Shown: positions 28,866 to 37,412, numbered from the stretch's first letter. The stretch: 64,000 nt of DNA from Lysobacter_I brunescens (GCF_042677005.1 NZ_JBHTIF010000001.1:1798001-1862000); one strand, 5' to 3'. Numbers and translations: made by a program. The notes: a model not told the origin generated them from the sequence alone.

Positions 28866-29180
28866 ATGAATCGCATCAAGAAAGGCGACCGCGTTCTCGT
28901 CATCGCCGGCAAGGACAAGGGCAAGCAGGGCGACGTCGTGAACGTTGCAGGCGACCGCGTGTTCGTCTCCAACATCAACATCGTCAAGCGCCACACCAAG
29001 CCGAACCCGCAGGCGGGCCAGCCCGGTGGCGTGATCGAGCGCGAAGCCTCGATCCACATCTCCAACGTCATGCTGTTCAACCCTGCCTCGGGCAAGGGCG
29101 AGCGCATCGGAATCAAGAAGCTGGAGGATGGACGCAAACTGCGTGTGTTCCGCTCCAGCGGTGAGGCGGTCGACGCCTGA
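28866..29180 (+). CDS. rplX: 50S ribosomal protein L24
   Basis: Assembly-initiating 23S protein with a KOW motif: KKGDRVLVIAGKDKGKQGDV. It has 104 residues, with VNIVKRHTKPN-like NIVKRHTKPNPQAGQ and IHISNVMLFNP following. GGAGG precedes ATG 28866. It lies between rplN and rplE as in the usual spc order. Confidence 0.98.
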   Translation: MNRIKKGDRVLVIAGKDKGKQGDVVNVAGDRVFVSNINIVKRHTKPNPQAGQPGGVIEREASIHISNVMLFNPASGKGERIGIKKLEDGRKLRVFRSSGEAVDA

Positions 29181-29191
29181 GGAATGCAAAA

Positions 29192-29734
29192 ATGACGACT
29201 CGTCTGGAACAGTTCTACAAGGATGAAGTGGTGCCGAAGCTGATGAAGCAGTTCGGCTACACCAATCCGATGGAAGTGCCGAAGCTGCAGAAGATCACGC
29301 TCAACATGGGCGTGGGCGAAGCCGCTGCGAACAAGAAGGTGCTGGAGAACGCCGTCGCCGACCTGGCCAAGATCACTGGCCAGAAGCCGGTGGTGACAAA
29401 GGCCCGCGTCTCGGTGGCTTCGTTCAAGATCCGCGATGGCTGGCCGATCGGCTGCAAGGTGACCCTGCGTCGCGCCAAGATGTTCGAGTTCCTCGATCGC
29501 CTGGTGAACATCTCGCTGCCCCGCGTCCGCGACTTCCGCGGCGTGTCGGGTCGCTCGTTCGACGGCCGCGGCAACTACAACATGGGCCTGAAGGAACAGA
29601 TCATCTTCCCGGAAATCGACTTCGACGCCGTCGACGCGATCCGCGGCATGGATATTGCCATCACCACCACCGCCAAGACCGACGCCGAAGCGAAGGCCTT
29701 GCTGGAAGCGTTCCGCTTCCCGTTCCGCAACTAA
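29192..29734 (+). CDS. rplE: 50S ribosomal protein L5
   Basis: Binds 5S rRNA and contacts P-site tRNA. It has 180 residues with NPMEVPKLQKITLNMGVGEA, KITGQKPVVTKARVSVA and GLKEQIIFPEIDFD. In E. coli the S8 repressor site is at the start of this gene. Here the start region (29181-29200) shows no obvious S8 helix, and the large structured spacer lies later, before rpsH. Confidence 0.98.
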   Translation: MTTRLEQFYKDEVVPKLMKQFGYTNPMEVPKLQKITLNMGVGEAAANKKVLENAVADLAKITGQKPVVTKARVSVASFKIRDGWPIGCKVTLRRAKMFEFLDRLVNISLPRVRDFRGVSGRSFDGRGNYNMGLKEQIIFPEIDFDAVDAIRGMDIAITTTAKTDAEAKALLEAFRFPFRN

Positions 29735-29750
29735 TCAGGACACGCATTCC

Positions 29751-30056
29751 ATGGCAAAGACCTCGATGGTGAACCGCGAAGTCAAGCGGGCCAAGCTGGC
29801 GAAGAAGTACGCCGCCAAGCGCGAAGCGTTGAAGAAGATCATCAACAGCCAGGACGGCGACTTCGACGAGAAGATGGCGGCTGCGGCCAAGCTGCAGAAG
29901 CTGCCGCGCGATTCTTCGCCGTCCCGCCAGACCCTGCGCTGCGCCCTCACCGGTCGTCCGCGCGGCGTCTACCGCAAGTTCGGCCTCGGCCGCAACAAGC
30001 TCCGCGAAGCCACCATGCGTGGCGACGTGCCGGGCCTGCGCAAGGCCAGCTGGTAA
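29751..30056 (+). CDS. rpsN: 30S ribosomal protein S14, zinc-free type
   Basis: Small-subunit head protein of 101 residues. It is the long form without the two CxxC zinc pairs: only one Cys remains, in QTLRCALTGRPRGVYRKFGL. It starts at ATG 29751 (MAKTSMVNREVKRAKLAKKY); the open frame upstream to 29655 runs inside rplE and is a shadow. It is followed by an unusual 192-bp structured gap before rpsH. Confidence 0.97.
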   Translation: MAKTSMVNREVKRAKLAKKYAAKREALKKIINSQDGDFDEKMAAAAKLQKLPRDSSPSRQTLRCALTGRPRGVYRKFGLGRNKLREATMRGDVPGLRKASW

Positions 30057-30248
30057 TCGGTCCTTAGGGACTGATAGACTAGGCGGCTGCTACACGCGGC
30101 ACCCTGCAGGCCGGACTTGTCCGGCCTGCAGCCGTCTCCGACGGCAGGCCCGGTTCGCCGGGCGTCACCCGGACTCCCGTCCGGTTCACAACCCAAGACA
30201 GATTTCGCGAAAGCGGATATCGGTGCTACTCATCAAGGTGACTCTGCA
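30057..30248 (+). promoter_or_regulatory. structured rpsN-rpsH spacer
   Basis: In most gammaproteobacteria rpsN and rpsH are separated by a few tens of bases; here there are 192. The core is a perfect 13-bp inverted repeat at 30104-30131 (CTGCAGGCCGGAC and its complement, loop TT). CCGTC/GACGG and CCCGG-TTCG-CCGGG hairpins follow. There is no T-tract and no clear promoter. It may be an RNA regulatory or processing site. Confidence 0.55.
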
Positions 30249-30644
30249 ATGAGCATGACTGATCCCATCGCCGACATGCTGGTCCGCATCAAGAATGCGG
30301 CCGCAGTCGGCAAGCAGACGGTGAAAATGCCGTCGTCCAAGATCAAGGTCGCGATCGCCAACGTCCTCAAGGACGAAGGCTACATCGGCGACATCCGCGT
30401 GACCGAGAACGGCGCCAAGGCCGAGCTCGAGATCGTCCTGAAGTACTTCGAAGGCAAGCCGGTCATCGAGCGCCTGCATCGCGTGTCGCGTTCGGGCCTG
30501 CGCCAGTACCGTGGCAAGGACGAACTGCCGAAGGTTCTCGGCGGTCTCGGCGTCGCCATCATTTCCACCTCCAAGGGCATCATGACCGATGCGCAGGCGC
30601 GCCAGCAGGGCGTCGGCGGTGAAGTCCTGTGCTTCGTGGCGTAA
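30249..30644 (+). CDS. rpsH: 30S ribosomal protein S8
   Basis: Central-domain 16S-binding protein and spc-operon repressor in E. coli. It has 131 residues starting MSMTDPIADMLVRIKNA, close to the E. coli start, with the C-terminal signature GVAIISTSKGIMTDAQAR and GGEVLCFVA. ATG 30249 is preferred over 30255 on that match; the open frame upstream to 30117 is non-coding spacer. Confidence 0.97.
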   Translation: MSMTDPIADMLVRIKNAAAVGKQTVKMPSSKIKVAIANVLKDEGYIGDIRVTENGAKAELEIVLKYFEGKPVIERLHRVSRSGLRQYRGKDELPKVLGGLGVAIISTSKGIMTDAQARQQGVGGEVLCFVA

Positions 30645-30657
30645 GGAGAACGATCCC

Positions 30658-31185
30658 ATGTCTCGCGTCGCCAAAAAGCCGATCGCCCTCCCGAAGGGTG
30701 TCGAATTCAACATCCAGTCCGACAACGTGAGCGTCAAGGGCCCGAAGGGCACCCTGTCGATCGCCAAGCCGGCCGGCATCGAAGTGAAGATCGAAGACGG
30801 CAATGCGCTGCTCTCGGCCAACGACGATTCGCTGGTTCCGCTGACCGGAACCCTGCGTGCCATCCTGTCGAACATGGTCCACGGCGTCAGCCAGGGCTTC
30901 GAGCGCAAGCTCGAGCTCGTCGGCGTCGGCTACCGTGCCGCCATGCAGGGCAAGGACCTCAGCCTGTCCCTGGGCTTCTCGCATCCGGTCGTGTTCCCGG
31001 CACCGGAAGGCATCACCATCGCCACGCCGACGCAGACCGAGATCCTGATCTCGGGCGCCGACAAGCAGCGCGTCGGTGAAGTCGCCGCCAAGATCCGTGG
31101 CTTCCGTCCGCCGGAACCCTACAAGGGCAAGGGCGTGAAGTACTCCGACGAAACCATCATTCGCAAAGAAGCCAAGAAGGCCTAA
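30658..31185 (+). CDS. rplF: 50S ribosomal protein L6
   Basis: Large-subunit protein near the GTPase centre. It has 175 residues starting MSRVAKKPIALPKGVEF, and contains the L6 signature RPPEPYKGKGVKYSDE near the C-terminus. AAGGAG lies 8 nt before ATG 30658. rplR follows after 32 bp. Confidence 0.98.
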   Translation: MSRVAKKPIALPKGVEFNIQSDNVSVKGPKGTLSIAKPAGIEVKIEDGNALLSANDDSLVPLTGTLRAILSNMVHGVSQGFERKLELVGVGYRAAMQGKDLSLSLGFSHPVVFPAPEGITIATPTQTEILISGADKQRVGEVAAKIRGFRPPEPYKGKGVKYSDETIIRKEAKKA

Positions 31186-31217
31186 TCGCGCCTATCCGCT
31201 TCTTGAGGATCAAGATC

Positions 31218-31577
31218 ATGAGCAGCATCAAGAACACCGCCCGCCTGCGCCGCGCCAAGTCCACGCGCGCGCATATCCGCGAACTCGGCGTGCCGCGCCT
31301 GACCGTGCTGCGCACCGGTCAGCATCTCTACGCCCAGGTGTTCACCGCCGACGGCTCCAAGGTGCTGGCTGCGGCCAACACCATGCAGGCTGCCGTGGGT
31401 GAGGGCCTGAAGAGCAAGAAGAACAGCGACGCCGCCGCGAAGGTGGGTCGTGCCATTGCCGAGCTGGCCAAGGCTGCAGGCGTCGAGAAGGTCGCGTTCG
31501 ACCGCTCGGGCTACCGCTACCACGGCCGCATCAAGGCCCTGGCCGAAGCCGCCCGCGAGGGTGGCCTGCAGTTCTGA
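31218..31577 (+). CDS. rplR: 50S ribosomal protein L18
   Basis: Binds 5S rRNA with L5 and L25. From ATG 31218 it is 119 residues (MSSIKNTARLRRAKSTRAHI), with GQHLYAQVFTADGSKVLAA and AFDRSGYRYHGRIKALA. GAGG is 9 nt upstream of this ATG. An in-frame TTG at 31203 would add five residues and is unlikely. It is followed by a 239-bp gap before rpsE. Confidence 0.97.
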   Translation: MSSIKNTARLRRAKSTRAHIRELGVPRLTVLRTGQHLYAQVFTADGSKVLAAANTMQAAVGEGLKSKKNSDAAAKVGRAIAELAKAAGVEKVAFDRSGYRYHGRIKALAEAAREGGLQF

Positions 31578-31583
31578 GTCACG

Positions 31584-31611
31584 ACGGCCCGGGTGTATGC
31601 CCGGGCCGTCC
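31584..31611 (+). repeat. perfect 11-bp hairpin after rplR
   Basis: GACGGCCCGGG (31584-31594) and its exact complement (31601-31611) flank a 6-nt loop, starting 7 bp after the rplR stop. No T-tract follows. The rest of the 239-bp gap before rpsE shows only short dyads such as CGGCGC/GCGCCG near 31704. Confidence 0.65.
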
Positions 31612-31816
31612 CGTTCCTCGTCCGCAGCGCCCCATGGCGCACGGACGACTGCCGGGAACTTGAAGCGGGCCGCCGCGGTCCACATCGAGTCTCCTCTGCC
31701 GCCGGCGCGGTCTGCGCCGGACGCATGTATCGATTCCGGTACCTGCGGAACACCCGAAACACACCACAACGATAAGCGGCCACGCCGCAAATCCCTCAAA
31801 CAACCGAGATATCGAA

Positions 31817-32356
31817 ATGGCAGAACAACGTGAATCGCGCGGCCGCGATCGTGATCGCAACCGCGAAGAGGTCGATGACGGCATGATCGAGAAGCTGATC
31901 GCGGTCAACCGCGTCAGCAAGACCGTCAAGGGTGGTCGTCAGTTCACCTTCACCGCGCTGACGGTGGTGGGCGACGGCTCCGGCAAGGTCGGCTTCGGCT
32001 ACGGCAAGGCGCGCGAAGTGCCGGTCGCGATCCAGAAGTCGATGGAATACGCCCGCAAGAACATGAGCAACGTCGACCTGAACAACGGCACTCTGTGGCA
32101 CGCCGTCAAGTCGGGCCACGGCGCTGCCCACGTGTTCATGCAGCCGGCGTCGGAAGGTACCGGCGTGATCGCCGGCGGCGCGATGCGCGCCGTGCTCGAA
32201 GCGGTCGGCGTGAAGAACGTGCTGGCCAAGGCCACCGGTTCGCGCAACCCGATCAACCTGGTGCGCGCCACGCTCAAGGGCCTCGAGTCCATGCAGTCGC
32301 CGGCCCGCATCGCGGCCAAGCGCGGCAAGAAGACGGAGGACATCCTCAATGGCTGA
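31817..32356 (+). CDS. rpsE: 30S ribosomal protein S5
   Basis: Accuracy-linked small-subunit protein near the mRNA entry. It has 179 residues. After an acidic and Arg-rich start comes VNRVSKTVKGGRQFTFTALT (the spectinomycin loop region, with Lys-Gly-Gly intact) and then GYGKAREVPVAIQKSMEYAR. It overlaps rpmD by 8 bp. The distance to rplR is unusual for the spc operon. Confidence 0.98.
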   Translation: MAEQRESRGRDRDRNREEVDDGMIEKLIAVNRVSKTVKGGRQFTFTALTVVGDGSGKVGFGYGKAREVPVAIQKSMEYARKNMSNVDLNNGTLWHAVKSGHGAAHVFMQPASEGTGVIAGGAMRAVLEAVGVKNVLAKATGSRNPINLVRATLKGLESMQSPARIAAKRGKKTEDILNG

Positions 32357-32540
32357 TTCCAATAACGGCACCGTCAAGGTCCGCCTGGTCAAGGGTCTGC
32401 GCGGCACCCAGGCGCGTCATCGCCTGTCGGTGAAGGCGCTGGGCCTGAACAAACTCAATGATGTCCGCGAGTTGAAGGACAGTCCGCAGGTGCGTGGCCT
32501 GATCACGCAGCTGCACTACCTCGTCCGCGTGGAGGAGTAA
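32349..32540 (+). CDS. rpmD: 50S ribosomal protein L30
   Basis: Small large-subunit protein, 63 residues. It has VKVRLVKGLRGTQARHRLSV and LGLNKLNDVRELKDSPQVRG, typical of L30. Its ATG lies 8 bp inside rpsE, so the two are probably translationally coupled. GGAGG at its end provides the Shine-Dalgarno for rplO. Confidence 0.97.
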   Translation: MADSNNGTVKVRLVKGLRGTQARHRLSVKALGLNKLNDVRELKDSPQVRGLITQLHYLVRVEE

Positions 32541-32544
32541 TCAT

Positions 32545-32979
32545 ATGCGTCTCAATACTCTCAAGCCCGCTGACGGCGCCCGCAAGGAGCGCACCCGTGT
32601 CGGTCGCGGTATCGGTTCCGGCCTCGGCAAGACCGCGGGTCGCGGCCACAAGGGTTCGTTCGCGCGCGCCGGCAAGGGCAAGATCAAGGCCGGTTTCGAA
32701 GGCGGCCAGATGCCCATGCAGCGTCGTCTGCCGAAGATCGGCTTCCGTTCGCCGATCGCCAAGGACACCGCCGAAGTGTTGCTGTACCAGCTGGACAAGC
32801 TGGACGGCACGATCGACCTGGCTGCGCTGCGCGCCGCCAAGCTGGTGCCGAGCACCGCGAAGAAGGTCAAGATCGTGAAGAAGGGCGAGCTGACCAAGAA
32901 GCTCGTGATCAAGGGCATCGCGACGACCGCCGGCGCCAAGGCCGCGATCGAAGCGGCCGGCGGCAGCATCGAAGCATAA
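32545..32979 (+). CDS. rplO: 50S ribosomal protein L15
   Basis: Late-assembly large-subunit protein, 144 residues. The Gly/Arg-rich N-terminus RVGRGIGSGLGKTAGRGHKG and FEGGQMPMQRRLPKIGF are conserved, and the C-terminal half has the Ala-rich GITTTAGAKAAIEAAGG-like stretch. It is followed 18 bp later by secY, the standard order. Confidence 0.98.
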   Translation: MRLNTLKPADGARKERTRVGRGIGSGLGKTAGRGHKGSFARAGKGKIKAGFEGGQMPMQRRLPKIGFRSPIAKDTAEVLLYQLDKLDGTIDLAALRAAKLVPSTAKKVKIVKKGELTKKLVIKGIATTAGAKAAIEAAGGSIEA

Positions 32980-32997
32980 GGCAGGAGTAATCCGGGC

Positions 32998-34350
32998 ATG
33001 GCGGCAAGCGCGAACGCAATGGGTGGTCTCGGCGGTCTCGGCAAATTCACCGAGCTGCGCCAGCGGCTGTTGTTCGTGCTCGGGGCGCTGATCGTCTACC
33101 GCATCGGGTGTTACATACCGGTGCCGGGCGTCAACCCCGAGGCGATGCTGGAACTGATGAAGACCCAGGAAGGCACCATTGTGGACATGTTCAACATGTT
33201 CTCCGGTGGCGCCCTGGAGCGCTTCAGCCTGTTCGCGCTCAACGTCGTCCCGTACATCTCCGCGTCGATCATCGTCCAGTTGCTGGTACAGATCGTGCCC
33301 AGCCTCAAGGCGATCCAGAAGGAAGGCGAGTCCGGTCGCCGCAGGATCACCCAGTGGTCGCGCATCGGCGCGATCCCGCTGGCGGTGTTCCAGGCGGCCG
33401 GCATCGCGACCGCGCTGCAGGCGCAGGGCGCGAACAGCTCGATCCCGGTGGTCTATGCCCCCGGCATGGGCTTCATCCTGACGGCGGTGGTCTCGCTGAC
33501 CGCTGGCACCATGTTCCTGATGTGGCTGGGTGAGCAGATCACCGAGCGCGGCATCGGCAACGGTGTCTCGCTGATCATTTTCGCCGGCATCGTCGCAGGC
33601 CTGCCGGGCGCGGTGTTGAACACGCTGCAGCAGGCGAGCAGCGGTGACATGCAGTGGATCACGGTCATCCTGATCCTCGCCATCGTGCTTGTCTTCACCT
33701 ACTTCGTGGTGTTCGTCGAGCGTGGTCAGCGCCGGATCACGGTCAATTACGCGCGACGCCAGGGCGGCCGCAATGCGTACATGAACCAGAGTTCCTTCCT
33801 GCCGCTGAAGCTCAACATGGCGGGCGTGATCCCGGCGATCTTCGCGTCGTCGATCATCATGTTCCCGGCCACAGCCTCCACCTGGTTCAGCCAGACCGGC
33901 AACGTCAGCACCCTGCAGAAGGTCGCGCAGGCGCTGTCGCCGGGCGAGCCGCTGTACATGATCCTGTTCGCGGCGCTGATCATCGGCTTCGCCTTCTTCT
34001 ACACCGCACTGGTCTTCAACTCGCAGGAAACTGCCGAGAACCTGAAGAAGTCCGGCGCGCTGATTCCCGGCATACGCCCGGGCAAGGCCACCGCCGACTA
34101 CATCGACGGCGTGCTGACCCGCCTGACCGGCGCCGGCGCCCTGTATCTGGTCATCGTCTGCCTCCTGCCGACGATCATGCAGACCGAGCTGGGCACCTCG
34201 TTCTATTTCGGCGGCACATCGCTGCTGATCGTGGTGGTCGTAGTGATGGACTTCATCGCCCAGATCCAGGCGCATTTGATGTCGCACCAGTACGAGAGCC
34301 TGCTCAAGAAGGCCAATCTCAAGGGCGGCAATCGCGGTCTGACGCGGTAA
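32998..34350 (+). CDS. secY: preprotein translocase channel subunit SecY
   Basis: Forms the protein-conducting pore with SecE (5390) and SecG. It has 450 residues and about ten membrane helices. Recognisable parts are GVNPEAML, the plug region FNMFSGGALERFSLFALNV with PYISASIIVQLL, the cytosolic loop with RRITVNYARRQGG and the C-terminal KKANLKGGNRGL. It ends the spc run. No rpmJ follows, and a 432-bp non-coding gap separates it from rpsM. Confidence 0.98.
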   Translation: MAASANAMGGLGGLGKFTELRQRLLFVLGALIVYRIGCYIPVPGVNPEAMLELMKTQEGTIVDMFNMFSGGALERFSLFALNVVPYISASIIVQLLVQIVPSLKAIQKEGESGRRRITQWSRIGAIPLAVFQAAGIATALQAQGANSSIPVVYAPGMGFILTAVVSLTAGTMFLMWLGEQITERGIGNGVSLIIFAGIVAGLPGAVLNTLQQASSGDMQWITVILILAIVLVFTYFVVFVERGQRRITVNYARRQGGRNAYMNQSSFLPLKLNMAGVIPAIFASSIIMFPATASTWFSQTGNVSTLQKVAQALSPGEPLYMILFAALIIGFAFFYTALVFNSQETAENLKKSGALIPGIRPGKATADYIDGVLTRLTGAGALYLVIVCLLPTIMQTELGTSFYFGGTSLLIVVVVVMDFIAQIQAHLMSHQYESLLKKANLKGGNRGLTR

Positions 34351-34782
34351 ACTTAGCGGGCGGAGTGGCCAAGCCATTCCGCCGCGTGGGCCCGGCGCTT
34401 TACGCCGGTCCGCGCAACGAACGCCAGCCCGCCTCGGGTCGGTGTTCGAGCCTCGGTCGGAAACCGGGGCAGGGGCGACCCGGGCGGCGGTCTCGCGTCC
34501 GGGTGGGTCAGGGTGGTGCCGACACCTGAGGAGTGTCGGTCGGTATGCTCAAAGGCATCGTCGCGATGCGTTGGTCATGCCAACCCGGGTCCATCGCCGG
34601 AGCATGGGCACTCTCCCCATGCCAGGAAGGTCCGCTGGCGCCCGAAAGGGGGCCGGCGGCGTTTGGCTACGGCCGAACCCCTTCCTTGTTGAACGAGACC
34701 TTGCTAGAATTTCGAGTTCACTTAGACCAAGTGCCCCATGAGCCGGGGTGACCCGGCCGTCAAACCAGTTGGAGATCCGCGC
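34351..34782 (+). promoter_or_regulatory. secY-rpsM spacer and alpha-operon leader
   Basis: This gap holds no supported gene, and I looked for rpmJ (L36, normally here in E. coli) without finding it. It contains a CCGACAC/GTGTCGG hairpin (34519-34525 with 34533-34539), GC-rich dyads, an extended -10 promoter at 34702-34710, and leader hairpins CACTT/AAGTG (34719-34733) and CCCC/GGGG. S4 represses the alpha operon in E. coli through a pseudoknot in this region. Confidence 0.6.
34702..34710 (+). promoter_or_regulatory. extended -10 promoter of the alpha operon
   Basis: TGCTAGAAT fits the extended -10 form TGnTAnAAT. The region 17 bp upstream (TTCCTT) is a poor -35. The predicted start is near 34717, leaving a leader of about 66 nt before rpsM. 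Confidence 0.6.
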
Positions 34783-35139
34783 ATGGCGCGTATTGCAGGT
34801 GTCAACCTGCCTGCCCAGAAGCACGTCTGGGTCGGGCTGCAAAGCATCTACGGCATCGGCCGTACCCGTTCGAAACTCGTCTGCGACGCCGCCGGCGTGG
34901 CTTCGAACACCAAGATCCGCGACCTGTCCGAAGTCGAAGTCGAGCGCCTCCGCGCCGAAGTCGGCAAGTACACGGTCGAAGGCGACCTCCGCCGTGAGGT
35001 CGGCATCGCGATCAAGCGTCTGATGGACCTCGGCTGCTACCGCGGCCTGCGTCATCGTCGTGGCCTGCCGCTCCGCGGCCAGCGCACCCGGACCAATGCC
35101 CGTACCCGCAAGGGTCCGCGCAAGGCCATCAAGAAGTAA
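34783..35139 (+). CDS. rpsM: 30S ribosomal protein S13
   Basis: Head protein that forms bridges to the large subunit. From ATG 34783 it has 118 residues (MARIAGVNLPAQKHVWVGL), with YGIGRTRSKLVC and the basic tail LRHRRGLPLRGQRTRTNART. GGAG lies 9 nt upstream. The frame is open to 34738, but the family start is the one given. It is the first gene of the alpha operon rpsM-rpsK-rpsD-rpoA-rplQ. Confidence 0.98.
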   Translation: MARIAGVNLPAQKHVWVGLQSIYGIGRTRSKLVCDAAGVASNTKIRDLSEVEVERLRAEVGKYTVEGDLRREVGIAIKRLMDLGCYRGLRHRRGLPLRGQRTRTNARTRKGPRKAIKK

Positions 35140-35151
35140 GGGGCATAGACC

Positions 35152-35544
35152 ATGGCCAAGCCGGCAGCTACCAAGACGAAGAAGAAGATCAAGCGCGTCG
35201 TCACCGACGGCATCGCGCACGTCCACGCTTCGTTCAACAACACCATCGTGACCATCACCGACCGCCAGGGCAATGCGCTGTCGTGGGCGACTTCGGGCGG
35301 CGCGGGTTTCCGCGGTTCGCGCAAGTCCACCCCGTTCGCCGCGCAGGTCGCCGCCGAGAAGGCCGGCAAGGCCGCCCTCGACTACGGCCTGAAGGCGCTC
35401 GAAGTGCGCATCAAGGGCCCGGGCCCGGGTCGCGAATCGGCCGTCCGCTCGCTCAACAGCGTCGGCTACAAGATCACCAACATCATCGACGTGACGCCGA
35501 TCCCGCACAACGGGTGCCGTCCGCCGAAGAAGCGTCGCGTCTGA
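35152..35544 (+). CDS. rpsK: 30S ribosomal protein S11
   Basis: Platform protein of the small subunit, 130 residues. Conserved parts are VTDGIAHVHASFNNTIVTIT, GNALSWATSGGAGFRGSRKS and the C-terminal DVTPIPHNGCRPPKKRRV. GGGG and short spacing separate it from rpsM; rpsD follows after 25 bp. Confidence 0.98.
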   Translation: MAKPAATKTKKKIKRVVTDGIAHVHASFNNTIVTITDRQGNALSWATSGGAGFRGSRKSTPFAAQVAAEKAGKAALDYGLKALEVRIKGPGPGRESAVRSLNSVGYKITNIIDVTPIPHNGCRPPKKRRV

Positions 35545-35569
35545 CGCGGCCTGAGGAGCAGAGAACACC

Positions 35570-36196
35570 ATGGCTCGTTATATCGGTCCCACCTGCAAAC
35601 TCGCCCGTCGCGAAGGCGCAGACCTCAGTCTGAAGTCGCCGGCGCGCGCGCTCGACTCGAAGTGCAAGCTCGAGCAGAAGCCCGGCCAGCACGGCGCGGC
35701 CCGCAAGGGCAAGCTGTCCGACTACGCCACCCAGCTGCGTGAGAAGCAGAAGGTCAAGCGTATCTACGGTCTGCTGGAACGTCAGTTCCGCAACTACTAC
35801 AAGAAGGCCTCGACCAAGAAGGGCAACACCGGCGAGAACCTTCTGCAGATGCTGGAAACCCGTCTGGACAACGTCGTCTACCGCATGGGCTTCGCCGTCA
35901 CCCGTCCGGCCGCCCGCCAGCTGGTCTCGCACCGCGGCGTCCTGGTCAACGGCAAGTCGGTGAACCTGCCGTCGTATCAGGTCAAGGCCGGCGACGCGAT
36001 CACCCTGTCCGAGAAGGCGCAGAAGCAGCTCCGCGTCCAGGAAGCCCTCAACGTCTCCTCGACGATGGACCTGGCGCCGGGCTGGATCGAAGTCGACAGC
36101 AAGAAGTTCAGCGGCGTGTTCAAGGCCGTTCCGGATCGCAGCGACCTGCCGGCCGACATCAACGAAGCGCTGATCGTCGAGTTGTACTCGAAGTAA
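35570..36196 (+). CDS. rpsD: 30S ribosomal protein S4
   Basis: Primary 16S-binding protein and alpha-operon repressor in E. coli. It has 208 residues of the zinc-free type (MARYIGPTCKLARREGADLS, CKLEQKPGQHG). The S4 RNA-binding domain is near residues 98-160 (METRLDNVVYRMGF-like LETRLDNVVYRMGF, SHRGVLVNGKSVN). The C-terminus reads INEALIVELYSK. GAGGAG precedes ATG 35570. The 151 bp after it hold a 10-bp GC hairpin starting at 36209. Confidence 0.98.
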   Translation: MARYIGPTCKLARREGADLSLKSPARALDSKCKLEQKPGQHGAARKGKLSDYATQLREKQKVKRIYGLLERQFRNYYKKASTKKGNTGENLLQMLETRLDNVVYRMGFAVTRPAARQLVSHRGVLVNGKSVNLPSYQVKAGDAITLSEKAQKQLRVQEALNVSSTMDLAPGWIEVDSKKFSGVFKAVPDRSDLPADINEALIVELYSK

Positions 36197-36347
36197 GCGA
36201 CGGTGAAGCGCCTCCGCCACGTGCGGGGGCGCGGCTCCAGACCCCCACGGCCGCGGCGCCCGTCGCCCCGGTCGCCTCCCTTGCCCGGGGAGGCCCCCAG
36301 AAACACCGCCGCGGCCGCGAGGCCCCGGCTCCAGGAGACACCACAAG

Positions 36348-37346
36348 ATGACGGTATCCGCCAATCAGGTCCTGCGTCCGCGCGCTCCGCAGATCGAGCG
36401 CCTTGCCGGCAATCGCGCCAAGGTGGTGATCGAGCCGCTGGAGCGTGGTTACGGCCACACCCTCGGCAATGCACTGCGTCGCGTGCTGCTGTCGTCGATC
36501 CCCGGTTACGCGATCACCGAGGTCGAGATCGACGGCGTGCTCCACGAGTACACCACGGTCGAAGGCCTGCAGGAAGACGTGCTGGAAGTGCTGTTGAACC
36601 TCAAGGACGTCGCGATCCGCATGGGCACGGGCGAGTCTTCGACCCTGAGCCTGAGCAAGCAGGGTCCGGGCGTGGTCATCGCCGGCGACATCCGGACCGA
36701 CCACAACGTCGAGATCCTGAATCCGGAGCACGTGATCGCGCATCTCACCAAGGATGCCGCGCTGAACATGCGCGTCAAGATCGAGCGTGGCTTCGGCTAC
36801 CAGCCGGCCGCCGCGCGTCGTCGTCCGGATGAGGAAACCCGCGCCATCGGCCGCCTGATGCTTGACGCCTCGTTCTCGCCGGTCCGCCGCGTGGCCTATG
36901 AAGTCGAAGCGGCCCGCGTCGAACAGCGCACCGACCTCGACAAGCTCGTGCTCGACATCGAGACCAACGGCACCATCGACGCCGAGGAAGCCGTGCGCAC
37001 CGCCGCCGACATCCTCACCGACCAGCTGTCGGTCTTCGGCGACTTCACCCACCGCGATCGCGGCGCATCCAAGCCGGCGACCACCGGTGTGGATCCGATC
37101 CTGCTCCGCCCGATCGACGATCTGGAGCTGACCGTGCGTTCGGCCAACTGTCTCAAGGCTGAGAGCATCTACTACGTCGGCGATCTGATCCAGAAGACCG
37201 AGGTCGAGCTGCTCAAGACCCCGAACCTCGGCAAGAAGTCGCTCACCGAGATCAAGGAAGTGCTCGCCCAGCGCGGCCTTTCGCTCGGCATGAAGCTCGA
37301 AAACTGGCCGCCGGCCGGCATCGCCACCCACGGCATGCTGGGCTGA
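36348..37346 (+). CDS. rpoA: DNA-directed RNA polymerase subunit alpha
   Basis: Assembly platform of RNA polymerase and contact for UP elements and activators. It has 332 residues. The N-terminal dimerisation domain has the motif ERGYGHTLGNALRRVLLSSI. After a linker comes the C-terminal domain with VRSANCLKAE (the Arg equivalent to R265 that binds UP elements) and LGKKSLTEIKEVLAQRGL. GGAG precedes ATG 36348. It follows rpsD across a 151-bp GC-rich spacer. Confidence 0.99.
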   Translation: MTVSANQVLRPRAPQIERLAGNRAKVVIEPLERGYGHTLGNALRRVLLSSIPGYAITEVEIDGVLHEYTTVEGLQEDVLEVLLNLKDVAIRMGTGESSTLSLSKQGPGVVIAGDIRTDHNVEILNPEHVIAHLTKDAALNMRVKIERGFGYQPAAARRRPDEETRAIGRLMLDASFSPVRRVAYEVEAARVEQRTDLDKLVLDIETNGTIDAEEAVRTAADILTDQLSVFGDFTHRDRGASKPATTGVDPILLRPIDDLELTVRSANCLKAESIYYVGDLIQKTEVELLKTPNLGKKSLTEIKEVLAQRGLSLGMKLENWPPAGIATHGMLG

Positions 37347-37412
37347 GTTTCGTTCCCACTTTGAACATCGATCCCGGCACAGGCTGTCGGGGATAACCCA
37401 GGAAACACGACC

